Numbered from the stretch's first letter, positions 33,268-42,803 are shown. The stretch is DNA of 64,000 nucleotides from an uncultured Psychroserpens sp. (GCF_947501425.1 NZ_CANMVN010000006.1:186001-250000); one strand, 5' to 3'. The notes: generated by a model from the letters alone, not told the origin. A program made the numbers and translations.

Positions 33268-35688
33268 ATGAAATATTTCAAACTCATCATAACTTTGGTC
33301 CTTACCTTAGTTGTTTTTTATGCGTTAAACACAAAATTTGGGTCCATTCCTCCTATCGGAAAATTTCTGGATCCAGTCAATGGCGTCTGGCAAAATGACA
33401 CTCCCGAATCCATTTCTGGAGACATTGCAATTGACGGATTATCAGCACCTGTGACCATTCATTACGACGAACATTTGATTCCGCATATCTTTGCGCAAAA
33501 CGATGAAGACCTCTATAAAGCGCAAGGGTATGTCACTGCAAAACATAGACTTTGGCAATTGGAATTTCAAACCTATGCCGCAGCTGGACGCTTATCTGAG
33601 ATTATTGGCGAAGGTGCTGTCAATTATGATCGTGCTCAACGACGATTAGGTATGGTGTATGGTGCCGAACAGAATCTAGCGAAAGTACAAGAAGATCCTG
33701 AAACCATGCGTTACATACAAGCATATAGCGATGGTGTGAACAGTTACATCAATTCTCTAGACGACAAATCGCTTCCTGTGGAATACAAATTACTCGATTA
33801 TAAACCTGAAGCTTGGAGCGTTGAAAAAACCACGTTACTTCTTATGTATATGACCAAGATGTTAGCGAGTAGAGAGCATGATTTAGAATATACCAATGCG
33901 CTGCAACTCTTCGGAAAAGAGCGTTTCGATATGCTTTATCCTGATTATTTTGATATCGTCGACCCTATCATTCCAAAAGAGACCGACTGGAGTTTTATCG
34001 ATGTGGAACAAACCAAAACACCTGCTGGTGAATTACCTACAGATACGATTTCGGTAACCGAAACTATGGAAAAACCACATCCTAATAACGGAAGTAATAA
34101 CTGGGCAGTCTCAGGATCGAAATCGGTTTCTGGTCACCCAATGTTAGCTAACGATCCGCATTTGAGTTTGAACCTCCCTTCCATCTGGTATGTTATGCAA
34201 TTAGGAACTCCTGAGCACTCGGCCATGGGAGCGACTTTGCCTGGTGCCTTAGGCATCATCTCCGGATTTAACAATGATGTGTCTTGGGGTGTGACCAATG
34301 CTACACGTGATCTTTTAGATTGGTATAAAATTGAATTTAAAGATGATACCAGAGCACAGTATAAGTATGACGGACAATGGAAAAACACCACAGCCCGAAT
34401 TGAAGAAATTAAAATCAAAGATGCTAAAACAATTATGGATACTGTGATTTATACGCATCACGGACCAGTAACTTACGATCATAATTTTAGAAGTGATAGT
34501 GAACTCTCAGGTTATGCTATGAAATGGATTGGTCATATAGGTGGCAATACCCAACGTACTTTTTTAGAACTCAACCGTTCTAAGACTTATGAAGATTATC
34601 GCAAAGCACTCACCCATTTTGTGGCACCTGCTCAAAATTTTGTATTTGCCTCTCATGAAGGCGATATTGCTTTATGGATTCAAGGCTTGATTCCAAATAA
34701 ATGGGAAGGTCAAGGGAAATTCTTAATGGATGGCTCTAATCCTGATCACGATTGGCAGAGTTTTATTCCGCAGGAATACAATCCGCATACTAAGAATCCT
34801 GAACGTGGTTTTGTGAGTTCTGCAAATCAGCATCCTGTTGATGAAAGCTATCCGTTCTATGTGTTTAATGATGGATACGACACCTATCGCAGTCGTATTA
34901 TTAATGATTTCTTTAGAGCTAAACATCAGTTTTCGGTAGAAGACTTTAAAACCTTACAGAACAAAACCTTTAATTTAAAAGCTTCGGAATTATTGCCCTA
35001 TGTGTTTGAAACGATGGATACCTCTGGTCTTACTCCTGAGGAACTTGAAGTCTATAACCAGATTAAAGATTGGGATTTTAATAGTGATATTGACAAGCTC
35101 GCTCCTAGCATCTGGCGAAACTGGTGGCCAAAATTATATATGAGTGTTTGGGACGAATATAAAGTCGATGATATGGCCTTAGACCGACCGTTTACTTACC
35201 AAACTATTTATATGTTGACCAATGATCCTACCAACGAATTTATGGATATTGTAGACACACCAGAACAAGAAACCGCTCAGGATTTGTTTTTACTGAGTTT
35301 TAAGGATGCAGCAAAATCATTGCTAGACTGGAAAGCTGAGAATGGCGAGTATAACTACCAAGCGTATAAAGGGACCTATGTTGGTCACCTGCTTCAGGCC
35401 TTACCAGCATTTTCACGATTTGATCTACCTATTGGTGGCGACGGCAATACCGTGAATGCGATGACCGATAATCACGGACCCTCATGGCGAATGATTGTTG
35501 AAATGAGCTCTCCACCAAAAGCCTTAGGGATTTATCCAGGTGGTCAATCTGGAAATCCAGGTAGTAAATACTACGATAATTTTATAGACGATTGGGCTGT
35601 GGGCAAGTATCACGAATTGCTATTCATGCAAAATGCCGAAACTACAGACGCTATTCTATCCACACAAACCTTAACACCAGCACAATAA
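33268..35688 (+). CDS. Penicillin acylase family protein
   Basis: 806 residues of the Ntn-hydrolase penicillin/acyl-homoserine-lactone acylase family, made as one precursor that cuts itself. The new N-terminal nucleophile is probably S276 in GSNNWAVSG, with the AQGYVTAKHRLWQLEFQTYAA block of the alpha chain before it and NAMTDNHGPSWRMIVEM near the end of the beta chain. A hydrophobic N-terminus (YFKLIITLVLTLVVFYALN) exports or anchors it. The substrate, an N-acyl amide, cannot be named. It overlaps the next gene by one base. Confidence 0.9.
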   Translation: MKYFKLIITLVLTLVVFYALNTKFGSIPPIGKFLDPVNGVWQNDTPESISGDIAIDGLSAPVTIHYDEHLIPHIFAQNDEDLYKAQGYVTAKHRLWQLEFQTYAAAGRLSEIIGEGAVNYDRAQRRLGMVYGAEQNLAKVQEDPETMRYIQAYSDGVNSYINSLDDKSLPVEYKLLDYKPEAWSVEKTTLLLMYMTKMLASREHDLEYTNALQLFGKERFDMLYPDYFDIVDPIIPKETDWSFIDVEQTKTPAGELPTDTISVTETMEKPHPNNGSNNWAVSGSKSVSGHPMLANDPHLSLNLPSIWYVMQLGTPEHSAMGATLPGALGIISGFNNDVSWGVTNATRDLLDWYKIEFKDDTRAQYKYDGQWKNTTARIEEIKIKDAKTIMDTVIYTHHGPVTYDHNFRSDSELSGYAMKWIGHIGGNTQRTFLELNRSKTYEDYRKALTHFVAPAQNFVFASHEGDIALWIQGLIPNKWEGQGKFLMDGSNPDHDWQSFIPQEYNPHTKNPERGFVSSANQHPVDESYPFYVFNDGYDTYRSRIINDFFRAKHQFSVEDFKTLQNKTFNLKASELLPYVFETMDTSGLTPEELEVYNQIKDWDFNSDIDKLAPSIWRNWWPKLYMSVWDEYKVDDMALDRPFTYQTIYMLTNDPTNEFMDIVDTPEQETAQDLFLLSFKDAAKSLLDWKAENGEYNYQAYKGTYVGHLLQALPAFSRFDLPIGGDGNTVNAMTDNHGPSWRMIVEMSSPPKALGIYPGGQSGNPGSKYYDNFIDDWAVGKYHELLFMQNAETTDAILSTQTLTPAQ

Positions 35689-36050
35689 TGAAACGTAAAG
35701 ATCAAATTATAAATTTCGTAGTCACAATCATAGTCGCTTTAATTTTAGCACAGTTCTTGCCATGGTGGTCTGTGATGGTAGCAGGTTTTGTATCCAGTCT
35801 CTTTTTTAGCCTGAAAAAATTTGCAGTCTTCTTTGTGCCGTTTCTAGCCATTTTTGTGTTTTGGACGCTGTATGCTTATGTTGGTGCTGCGCAAAACGAC
35901 TTTACCTTATCGCGTAAAATCTCCAATCTCTTAACCTTAGGCGGTAGTGAATACACCCTCATCACAGTAACAGGAGTAATTGGCGGACTCGCAGCAGGCA
36001 TCTCGGCCTTGTTAGGCAAGCAATTGAGTGTACTGGTAAAAAAGGATTAA
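35688..36050 (+). CDS. Small integral membrane protein
   Basis: 120 residues with about four membrane helices (INFVVTIIVALILAQFLPWW, MVAGFVSSLFFSL, FFVPFLAIFVFWTLYAYV, LITVTGVIGGLAAGISALLG). The ATG at 35688 overlaps the penicillin acylase stop (TAATG) and is preferred to an in-frame ATG at 35592 that lies inside the acylase gene. No family name is clear. Likely co-transcribed with the acylase. Confidence 0.78.
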   Translation: MKRKDQIINFVVTIIVALILAQFLPWWSVMVAGFVSSLFFSLKKFAVFFVPFLAIFVFWTLYAYVGAAQNDFTLSRKISNLLTLGGSEYTLITVTGVIGGLAAGISALLGKQLSVLVKKD

Positions 36051-36177
36051 AAATACGTAGATATACGTATTGTTTGGTGTTTAGAATTTTGTGATATTGT
36101 CGGATTGTAGATATGGTTTATTGAAATTCAATCAGGTCTAGGAAATATGTTTTAGTAATTTTTAAAATATTCAAATA

Positions 36178-37212
36178 ATGAGAATAGTATTTTTTAATCA
36201 TAAAGGAGGAGTAAGTAAAACTACTACTACATTTCATCTTGGATGGAAATTAGCTGAAAGAGGTAGTAGAGTTTTACTAGTTGATGCTGATCCACAATGT
36301 AATCTTTCAGGTTTGATAATGCAGGAATTATTCGAAGAGTACTACATTGATGACGCTACCAAGAATAAAAATCTAATGCATGGAGTAAACTCAGCATTTC
36401 AAGGAAAGCCTGAGCCAATTCAATCATTTGATTGCTATGAAGTTCCAAATAATGAAAATCTATTTCTATTACCTGGACACCCAAATTTAACAGAGTTAGA
36501 ACCAGCACTAAGTTTTTCTCAAACATCGAATAATGCATTTGCCACAATGCAAAATTTACCTGGAGCATTTAACGCATTAATTGAGAAATGTTGTGAACAT
36601 CACGATATTGAATATGTACTAATTGATTTAAACCCTGGTCTAAGCGCTATCAATCAAAATTTCTTTTCGATATCGGATTTGTTTATAGTACCTACCAATC
36701 CAGATCCTTTTTCTTTAATGGCTGTACGAACACTCTCTGATGTTCTGCCAAGATGGTATCAGGCCTCTCAACAAATGCGAATATCTTTTGCTAACTCTTC
36801 TTATCCATTTCCAACCCATAATCCAAAATTTAGTGGTGTAGTTATCCAAAGATTCAATATTAGAAGTGGAAAACCTTCAGCTCCTTATCGTAATAATATG
36901 GATGAGATACTTGCGGTAGTTCGAAATGAATTAGCTCCAGAATTAAGAAGGTATAATATGCTATTAGAAGATGATCTTTATACTCAGACAGTAATTCCAG
37001 AAAACTACTGTTTAGCAGAAATTCCTGATTTTCAAAGTTTGTTACCACAATCGCATAAGTTTGGAGTTCCAGTTTACGCACTTTCAGACGATCAAATTGA
37101 AAAATCTGGTACTGTATTAGTACAAATGATAGGAAAAAGAACAGAGTATGATGAAATGTTTATTCAATTTGCAAGCAAAATAGAAGAAATCAAAGAAAAT
37201 GTTACGAGCTAA
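36178..37212 (+). CDS. ParA/Soj-like ATPase of a two-gene module
   Basis: 344 residues. The N-terminus has the deviant Walker A motif HKGGVSKTTTT (residues 8-18), VDADPQCNLSG (about 35-45) and a Walker B-type DLNPGLSAINQN. It is longer than the partition ParA (254) at 18887 and diverges from it strongly, and no parB-like gene is next to it. It overlaps a HEPN-domain gene by 14 bases, so the two are made together. ParA-like ATPases next to RNase genes often work in defence; I infer a sensor or switch role. Confidence 0.85.
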   Translation: MRIVFFNHKGGVSKTTTTFHLGWKLAERGSRVLLVDADPQCNLSGLIMQELFEEYYIDDATKNKNLMHGVNSAFQGKPEPIQSFDCYEVPNNENLFLLPGHPNLTELEPALSFSQTSNNAFATMQNLPGAFNALIEKCCEHHDIEYVLIDLNPGLSAINQNFFSISDLFIVPTNPDPFSLMAVRTLSDVLPRWYQASQQMRISFANSSYPFPTHNPKFSGVVIQRFNIRSGKPSAPYRNNMDEILAVVRNELAPELRRYNMLLEDDLYTQTVIPENYCLAEIPDFQSLLPQSHKFGVPVYALSDDQIEKSGTVLVQMIGKRTEYDEMFIQFASKIEEIKENVTS

Positions 37213-37810
37213 ACAGTTATTTGATTCTGGAATAATAAGAATTCGAAACGTAGATAGTATTTACCTGCATTTAATTGCAAATCAAGGATTTATAAGGGAT
37301 GATGTTTCAGATTTGTTGAGGAGTGAAATAGTCTACGTAATTTCAAGTTTTGATCGACTTATACATGATTTGGTAAGAATAGGAATGCGACAAACTTATA
37401 ATGGTTTGCGGTCTAAAACAAATTCCTATAAAAACTATAGCTTCACAATTAATGAAACCGATCGAATAAATTATGCAACAATACCTCCGTCAGAATACAT
37501 ATTTGAAGAGATTATAGCAAGTAAACATAAACATTTATCATTTCAAGAACCCGAAAAAATAAATGAAGCATTAAGCTTAATCTGGTTGGAAACACACAAA
37601 TGGCAAGTAATAGCTAACAGAATGGGAAGAAATCAAAACGACTTAAAAACTGAATTAAAAAATATAATCTTAAGACGAAATCAAATTGTTCATGAGGGAG
37701 ATTTTGATTTGTCGACTGGAAATCTCCAGCCTATTACTCATAATGACACAGTTAGAAGTGTGAACTTTATTGAAAGTCTTGGAAATACAATTTATGATAT
37801 AATTTCTTAG
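37199..37810 (+). CDS. HEPN-domain putative RNase (RiboL-PSP-HEPN type)
   Basis: 203 residues, all-helical. The HEPN catalytic motif R-x4-H is R160-N161-QIV-H165 in RRNQIVHEGD, and the N-terminal SSFDRLIHDLVRIGM matches the helix seen in RiboL-PSP-type HEPN proteins. HEPN proteins with this motif are metal-independent RNases that often act as toxins in phage defence. The start lies inside the ParA-like gene (14-base overlap). Both genes are markedly AT-rich compared with their neighbours. Confidence 0.8.
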   Translation: MLRAKQLFDSGIIRIRNVDSIYLHLIANQGFIRDDVSDLLRSEIVYVISSFDRLIHDLVRIGMRQTYNGLRSKTNSYKNYSFTINETDRINYATIPPSEYIFEEIIASKHKHLSFQEPEKINEALSLIWLETHKWQVIANRMGRNQNDLKTELKNIILRRNQIVHEGDFDLSTGNLQPITHNDTVRSVNFIESLGNTIYDIIS

Positions 37811-37832
37811 CTTGTATATGACTTCTTGAATT

Positions 37833-38519
37833 TCACAACTCCACCCCTCTACCCTTCAAATACTCACGATAGCCGTCTTCAGTTTGGTCCACAGCCTCGT
37901 GTGTATCTAAGTCGGTCGTGTCTCCAATGCCAGTCGCTTGAAACAGCATCCCAATCATATCAGACTTGGTGTCGGCTTTAACGTCTGCCCAACACTCACG
38001 AAACAGCTCCACAAAGAGTGCGTCGGCACTCAATTCAAAAGTCGCCAGGTCATCTTCCTCTTGATATTCCTCATAATCTATAACACCAAACGCATCGAGC
38101 AATTGCTCCAGCAGATGTTCAAATTCATCTACATCAAACTCTAAGTGGAGTTCTAATCGGTCTTTTGTGATTCCGTCATACAAGCCAATCCCAGGTTCAC
38201 CAGCCACAAACACCATATCCCAGTAATAGACGTTGTAATACACATCTACGACTTTCACTGTATTGTCAGCATTAGGATCTGTAAAATCAAACTGGTTGAG
38301 CTGTAAACGTTTGATAAAGGCTTTGATCTCGGCTGCATGAATATCAAAGTGCAATTGTTTGAATAGCGAATCGCGTATGGCCCAAAACGCCCACCAGTAA
38401 TCAATATCGTCCAAACGAGAGCCTTCAACCTCAAGCTTTACGGTGTTAAATTGATCAGTTGTTATTGGTAAGTCAATATGCTGTTCTGTATGGTTGGTAT
38501 CGTGGTAGGTAAATTGCAT
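37833..38519 (-). CDS. Acidic protein of unknown function
   Basis: 228 residues, strongly acidic, with many aspartates, glutamates and aromatic residues (VVDVYYNVYYWDMVF, DEFEHLLEQLLDAFG, YEEYQEEDDLATFEL). No signal peptide, membrane helix or motif I recognise. The codon use is more GC-rich than that of the ParA-HEPN pair it converges on, so it is probably an older or separately acquired gene, not part of that module. Its upstream region toward 38581 is short. Confidence 0.65.
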   Translation of the reverse strand: MQFTYHDTNHTEQHIDLPITTDQFNTVKLEVEGSRLDDIDYWWAFWAIRDSLFKQLHFDIHAAEIKAFIKRLQLNQFDFTDPNADNTVKVVDVYYNVYYWDMVFVAGEPGIGLYDGITKDRLELHLEFDVDEFEHLLEQLLDAFGVIDYEEYQEEDDLATFELSADALFVELFRECWADVKADTKSDMIGMLFQATGIGDTTDLDTHEAVDQTEDGYREYLKGRGVEL

Positions 38520-38580
38520 CCTTAGGTTTTAGATCTTAAAAGTAATCATTACAGTATTCAGAAAAAAACAAAAGCAACTA

Positions 38581-39345
38581 TCAATAACTTTTCAACGTAA
38601 AGCCCAAAGTTAAAAACTGATCTTCACGTTTCTGACCTTCAATCACGATGCTTTCAAAAGTATATAGGTAATTGATTTTAAAATTTAAAAATGTCCATAC
38701 AGGGAGTTCTAAACCAAGATCGGCACGCCATCTATAATTATTACTATTCTCTAAAGACGGCTGAACATAACTCTCATGCGTTACAATGAGCTTGTCTTTA
38801 AAAAGGTGATATTTCCCATTGAGCCAAAGTGTACTTCGTAAGGTGTTGATGGATTCGTTGCCATCATACTCGTCAATATTAAAATCGAAGGTAGCAAAAT
38901 GGGTTTGCTCGTATTCACCAGTCAGCGAGAGTTTCAACCAGTTCTTGTTTTTACTAAACACCTGATAACTTATTCCTCCACCAAAAAGGTAGCGCACATC
39001 AATGTTACGTCTGAAATTGGTACTCACAAATCCGAGTGCCAGAGGATATAATTTCCGTTCAGGATTGAAATATAAAAAGTTCAGACTCAAGATATCCTCA
39101 TCGGCTTTTTCCTTTCCAAACTCCTGATAGACGTAAGAATTATTGGTTTTAAACACCCATTTTTTCCAGGGTTTAACACTAATATCCGATTTCGCTCTAA
39201 AAATTACAGTTTCCACATTTCCAGATTGAAAGAATCCAGTAATCGATAAATTAGCTTTAACCTTAAGCGTGTCGCTCTCATTAATTTGAGCAGACAGTAC
39301 GATGGGAAAAATCAATAAACAATATAAAATGCGTTTCATAGTCAT
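38581..39345 (-). CDS. DUF481 family outer-membrane protein
   Basis: About 254 residues. A signal peptide (MKRILYCLLIFPIVLSAQ) precedes a beta-rich body of the DUF481 (YdiY-like) family: NLSITGFFQSGNVETVIFRAKSD, FKTNNSYVYQEFGKEKADED, and a final strand ending LTLGFTLKSY, with a terminal aromatic as in outer-membrane barrels. Its role is unknown. The ATG at 39345 or the one at 39339 is preferred, since the in-frame sequence up to 39372 lies over the ndk terminator side. Confidence 0.8.
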   Translation of the reverse strand: MTMKRILYCLLIFPIVLSAQINESDTLKVKANLSITGFFQSGNVETVIFRAKSDISVKPWKKWVFKTNNSYVYQEFGKEKADEDILSLNFLYFNPERKLYPLALGFVSTNFRRNIDVRYLFGGGISYQVFSKNKNWLKLSLTGEYEQTHFATFDFNIDEYDGNESINTLRSTLWLNGKYHLFKDKLIVTHESYVQPSLENSNNYRWRADLGLELPVWTFLNFKINYLYTFESIVIEGQKREDQFLTLGFTLKSY

Positions 39346-39370
39346 ACATTGTAAATATCTAAAGGAAACC

Positions 39371-39401
39371 AAAAAAGCGCAAACAAAAGTTGCGCTTTTT
39401 T
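39371..39401 (-). terminator. Terminator of ndk
   Basis: AAAAAAGCGCAA (39371-39382) pairs with TTGCGCTTTTTT (39390-39401), a near-symmetrical stem that can end transcription from ndk on the minus strand. Confidence 0.8.
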
Positions 39402-39424
39402 ATAGTGTATAAGCTTTTGGTTGC

Positions 39425-39844
39425 TTAAAACATCTCTCTTCCTGAGAAATGGAATGCACCTTCAATAGCAGCATTCTCATCACTATCACTTCCGTGAACA
39501 GCGTTTTCTCCAATAGATGCTGCGTATAATTTTCTGATCGTTCCTTCAGCAGCTTCCGCAGGATTAGTCGCACCAATTAAGGTTCTAAAATCTTCTACAG
39601 CGTTATCTTTTTCTAAGATCGCCGCTACAATAGGTCCTCTAGTCATGTACTCTACTAACTCTCCAAAGAAAGGTCTTTCTTTATGGATAGCGTAGAATGC
39701 CTGAGCATCAGCAGTCGTCATTTGTGTGAGTTTCATTGCTACGATTCTAAAACCTGAAGCTGTAATTTTTTCTAGTATTGCACCAATATTCCCTTTTTCA
39801 ACAGAATCTGGCTTAAGCATGGTAAATGTTCTATTTGTTGCCAT
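39425..39844 (-). CDS. ndk: Nucleoside diphosphate kinase
   Basis: 139 residues. NDK moves the terminal phosphate from ATP to other nucleoside diphosphates through a phosphohistidine; the histidine is H117 in [30 protein letters not shown] and [15 protein letters not shown] are the other signature blocks. It has its own promoter (-7 element 39866-39873) and a strong terminator, and is divergent from nrnA. Confidence 0.97.
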   Translation of the reverse strand: MATNRTFTMLKPDSVEKGNIGAILEKITASGFRIVAMKLTQMTTADAQAFYAIHKERPFFGELVEYMTRGPIVAAILEKDNAVEDFRTLIGATNPAEAAEGTIRKLYAASIGENAVHGSDSDENAAIEGAFHFSGREMF

Positions 39845-39865
39845 TTGTATTTTTTAAATTCGGTG

Positions 39866-39873
39866 CAAAAGTA
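39866..39873 (-). promoter_or_regulatory. Promoter -7 element of ndk
   Basis: Minus-strand TACTTTTG matches TAnnTTTG 21 bases before the ndk ATG. The -33 position (ACTG) is a partial match. Confidence 0.5.
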
Positions 39874-39932
39874 ATACATTTCTTTAAAAATTCAGTATAA
39901 TCCAATATTAAAAAATTGTATCTTCGCTGACT

Positions 39933-40949
39933 ATGAATACAGACGACATTAATAGCATAAAAGCGCTTTTAAATTCACCTAAAGCCATTGTTATCATTCC
40001 ACATAAAAATCCAGATGGAGACGCGATTGGGTCTACATTAGGCTTATACCATTATCTCAAAAAAGGACAGCATAACGTCATGGTCATTGCACCTAATGAC
40101 TATCCTGAGTTTTTAAAATGGATGCCAGATGAATCTTCTATTCTGAAATATGAGACACAAAAAGACGACAGTGATTCATACATCAACGATGCCGATATTA
40201 TATTTACCTTAGATTTCAATTCGCTTGGACGTATTGGACATATGGAAGCTGCTGTGTCTGCTTCCGAAGGCATTAAGATCATGATCGATCATCATCAGCA
40301 GCCAGATGACTATGCGACCTATATGTACTCTGATGCTACGATGTCATCTACCTGTGAAATGGTTTATAATTTCATTGAAATGTTGGGTGATGTAGATAAG
40401 ATCGATAGTGATATTGCAACCTGTCTCTACGTTGGGATCATGACAGATACTGGATCGTTCCGTTTTCCGTCAACCACCAGTGCTACACACCAAATTATCG
40501 GACAGTTGATTGAAAAAGGGGCTCGTAATTCTGATATTCATAATAATATATACGACACCAATAGTTACGAACGTTTGCAACTACTAGGAAGAGCCTTGAG
40601 TAATTTAAAGGTCATTCCAGAATATCGCACTGCCTATATCACTTTATCACAAGAGGAACTCAATACCTTTAATTTCAAAAAAGGAGATACTGAAGGTTTT
40701 GTCAACTATGGTTTATCCTTAAAAGGCATTGTATTTGCCGCTATTTTTATTGAAAATCAACAGGAAAATATTATTAAGATCTCTTTGCGTAGTAAAGGTG
40801 ATTTTTCGGTAAATGAATTATCACGTCAGCATTTTAGTGGTGGAGGTCATACCAATGCTGCAGGTGGAAAAAGTGATATGAATATGAAGGATACCATTGA
40901 AAAATTTATTAGTATCTTGCCTCAATACGAACAAGACCTCAAAGCATAA
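39933..40949 (+). CDS. nrnA: Bifunctional oligoribonuclease/PAP phosphatase NrnA (DHH family)
   Basis: 338 residues of the DHH/DHHA1 family. Metal-binding motifs are NPDGDAIGSTLG, DIIFTLDFNSLGR, and the DHH triad in IDHHQQPDDY with a further aspartate in MTDTGSFRF; the DHHA1 part ends in GGGHTNAAGG. Such enzymes degrade nano-RNAs and the by-product pAp. It is followed by gldI on its stop codon (TAATG), the usual flavobacterial order. Confidence 0.92.
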   Translation: MNTDDINSIKALLNSPKAIVIIPHKNPDGDAIGSTLGLYHYLKKGQHNVMVIAPNDYPEFLKWMPDESSILKYETQKDDSDSYINDADIIFTLDFNSLGRIGHMEAAVSASEGIKIMIDHHQQPDDYATYMYSDATMSSTCEMVYNFIEMLGDVDKIDSDIATCLYVGIMTDTGSFRFPSTTSATHQIIGQLIEKGARNSDIHNNIYDTNSYERLQLLGRALSNLKVIPEYRTAYITLSQEELNTFNFKKGDTEGFVNYGLSLKGIVFAAIFIENQQENIIKISLRSKGDFSVNELSRQHFSGGGHTNAAGGKSDMNMKDTIEKFISILPQYEQDLKA

Positions 40950-41488
40950 TGAAGATAGTATCAAAATTAATTATTTTACTCCTACTAGTAGCGAGCTGCA
41001 AATCACCTGAAGCTCGTAAACCAGAGCAGGTACAATCAGGTTCGTTTATTAAAGAATCTGCCGAACGAAATAAAAAACTCAACGAACGAGAACGCAAACG
41101 TATTGAAGACATCATGAGTCAGAATCCTGAGTATGACTATGTGGCTTCCGAAAGCGGATTTTGGTATTACTACCACACGAAAGTAGAAATCGATACCATT
41201 ACTGCTGGCTTTGGAGATGTCATCAACTTTGATTACGATGTTAAAGATCTCAACGGAAATGTGATCTACTCGCAGCAAGAGTTAGGACCTCAAACCTATG
41301 CTATGGATCAGGAAGAAATTTTTACGGGATTACGAGAAGGCTTAAAACTGATGAAGCCTACCGAATCTGCAACATTCTTATTTCCATCTCAAAAAGCTTA
41401 TGGCTACTATGGTGACAATAACCGCATTGGAACGAACATCCCATTGATGTGTAGAGTCACCGTAAACAGTATCAAAAACAACGAATAA
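40949..41488 (+). CDS. gldI: Gliding-motility-associated peptidyl-prolyl isomerase GldI
   Basis: 179 residues. A lipoprotein signal ends at LLLVASCKSPE, and an FKBP-type isomerase domain fills the rest (GDVINFDYDVKDLNGNVIYS, LREGLKLMKPTESATFLFPSQKAYGYYGD). GldI is a membrane-anchored isomerase linked to gliding and T9SS in flavobacteria, where it probably helps fold envelope proteins. It is coupled to nrnA, and another isomerase lipoprotein gene follows 37 bases later. Confidence 0.9.
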   Translation: MKIVSKLIILLLLVASCKSPEARKPEQVQSGSFIKESAERNKKLNERERKRIEDIMSQNPEYDYVASESGFWYYYHTKVEIDTITAGFGDVINFDYDVKDLNGNVIYSQQELGPQTYAMDQEEIFTGLREGLKLMKPTESATFLFPSQKAYGYYGDNNRIGTNIPLMCRVTVNSIKNNE

Positions 41489-41525
41489 TAAAAATCACTA
41501 ATTAACAAAAAGAAATCAATACACA

Positions 41526-42752
41526 ATGAAATTGATAAGCAGAACACTCCAAATTTTAATGCTATGCTTGATAGTATCAGCAACATCTTGTAAGGAAGAA
41601 TATCCTGATCTTGAGGACGGACTCTACGCAGAAATCATCACGTCTAAAGACACTATGATTGCTAAGTTATTTTTCGAAAAAGTACCTGTAACAGTTGCCA
41701 ACTTTGTCGCACTTGCTGAAGGAAATCACCCAATGGTTGCCGATGAATTCAAAGGAAAACCATTTTATGATAGTTTGACCTTTCATCGCGTCATGAATAA
41801 GTTTATGATTCAGGGTGGAGACCACACGGCCACTGGTAGTGGAAATGCAGGTTATCGCTTTACAGCCGATTTCGATCCTGAATTGAAACACGATAAACCT
41901 GGAATTCTTTCTATGGCAAATTCTGGAGGAGTCAACACTAATGGCACACAATTCTTCATCACTGAGGCTCCTTATCCAAGAGGAGATGCTTTTGATGCCG
42001 ACGGAAATTTAAAACCATGTGACCAACCAAGAGTGAGTTGTCATTCGGTATTTGGTGAATTGGTAAAAGGTATCGATGTACAGGATTCTATATCAAATGT
42101 GCCTGTACAACGTGGCAGCAACAAACCTTTAGAGAATGTGTACATGACTAAAGTCAACATCATCAGAAAAGGATCGGCTGCAAAATCGTTCAATGCACCT
42201 AAAGTATTTGAAGATGAATTACCAAATGTAGAACAGAACATCGAAGACCTTTTAGAAGATGCGCGTTTTGCTGCTGAAGAAAAACGAATTAAGCGCGAAG
42301 AAACCATTGCTAAGGCTGCAGCTGAATTAAAACCATCATTAGATGACTATGCCTCTAAGGCAACAACCATGCCTTCTGGTCTTAAAAAATATGTGATTAC
42401 TAAAGGTACTGGAGCAAAAGCCAAAACTGGTGATCGTGCTATGATTATCTATGAAGGCTATTTTACCGATGGTCGTTTATTTGATAGTAATCGATCTGAA
42501 GTTGCTAAAAAGTACGACATGTACGATGAGCGTCGTGAAGATGCAGGAATGTATGGTGCATCAGAAATGCCTATTCAACCTGATGCTCAAATGATTTCTG
42601 GGTTTAAAGAAGCTATAGCGTCTATGAGTGCTGGTGAAAAAGCATTCTTTTATTTACCATCTCACTTAGCGTATGGCGAGCGTGGACGTGGTGGTATACG
42701 ACCAAACACCGATCTTACTTTTATTTTGGAAATGACTGAAATTAAAGAGTAA
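41526..42752 (+). CDS. Lipoprotein fusion of cyclophilin and FKBP isomerases
   Basis: 408 residues. A lipoprotein signal ends at VSATSCKEE. Residues about 30-220 form a cyclophilin domain (FHRVMNKFMIQGGD, NTNGTQFFITEAPYP, HSVFGELVKG); a charged helical linker about 240-275 follows, then an FKBP domain about 285-408 (GDRAMIIYEGYFTDGRLFDSN, MSAGEKAFFYLPSHLAYGERG). Two unrelated classes of peptidyl-prolyl isomerase in one anchored protein suggest an envelope-folding helper, next to GldI. A terminator follows. Confidence 0.93.
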   Translation: MKLISRTLQILMLCLIVSATSCKEEYPDLEDGLYAEIITSKDTMIAKLFFEKVPVTVANFVALAEGNHPMVADEFKGKPFYDSLTFHRVMNKFMIQGGDHTATGSGNAGYRFTADFDPELKHDKPGILSMANSGGVNTNGTQFFITEAPYPRGDAFDADGNLKPCDQPRVSCHSVFGELVKGIDVQDSISNVPVQRGSNKPLENVYMTKVNIIRKGSAAKSFNAPKVFEDELPNVEQNIEDLLEDARFAAEEKRIKREETIAKAAAELKPSLDDYASKATTMPSGLKKYVITKGTGAKAKTGDRAMIIYEGYFTDGRLFDSNRSEVAKKYDMYDERREDAGMYGASEMPIQPDAQMISGFKEAIASMSAGEKAFFYLPSHLAYGERGRGGIRPNTDLTFILEMTEIKE

Positions 42753-42770
42753 GTCGCTATTATAAAACAT

Positions 42771-42803
42771 AAAAAAGCCTTTCGTAATGAAAGGCTTTTT
42801 TTA
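42771..42803. terminator. Bidirectional terminator between the isomerase and pepD genes
   Basis: AAAAAAGCCTTTC (42771-42783) pairs with GAAAGGCTTTTTTT around GTAAT. A-runs on one side and T-runs on the other let it serve both convergent genes. Confidence 0.8.

Noticed and set aside
35592-35687. Upstream extension of the small membrane protein after the penicillin acylase
   Set aside because: These codons lie in the acylase gene in another frame; the ATG at 35688 sits on the acylase stop and opens with a membrane helix.
36051-36177. Terminator before the ParA-like gene (AATACGT with ACGTATT)
   Set aside because: The 7-bp hairpin has no T-run and low GC, so it is too weak to call.
36178-37212. 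Plasmid partition locus
   Set aside because: There is no ParB, replication or mobilisation gene nearby, and the partner is a HEPN protein.
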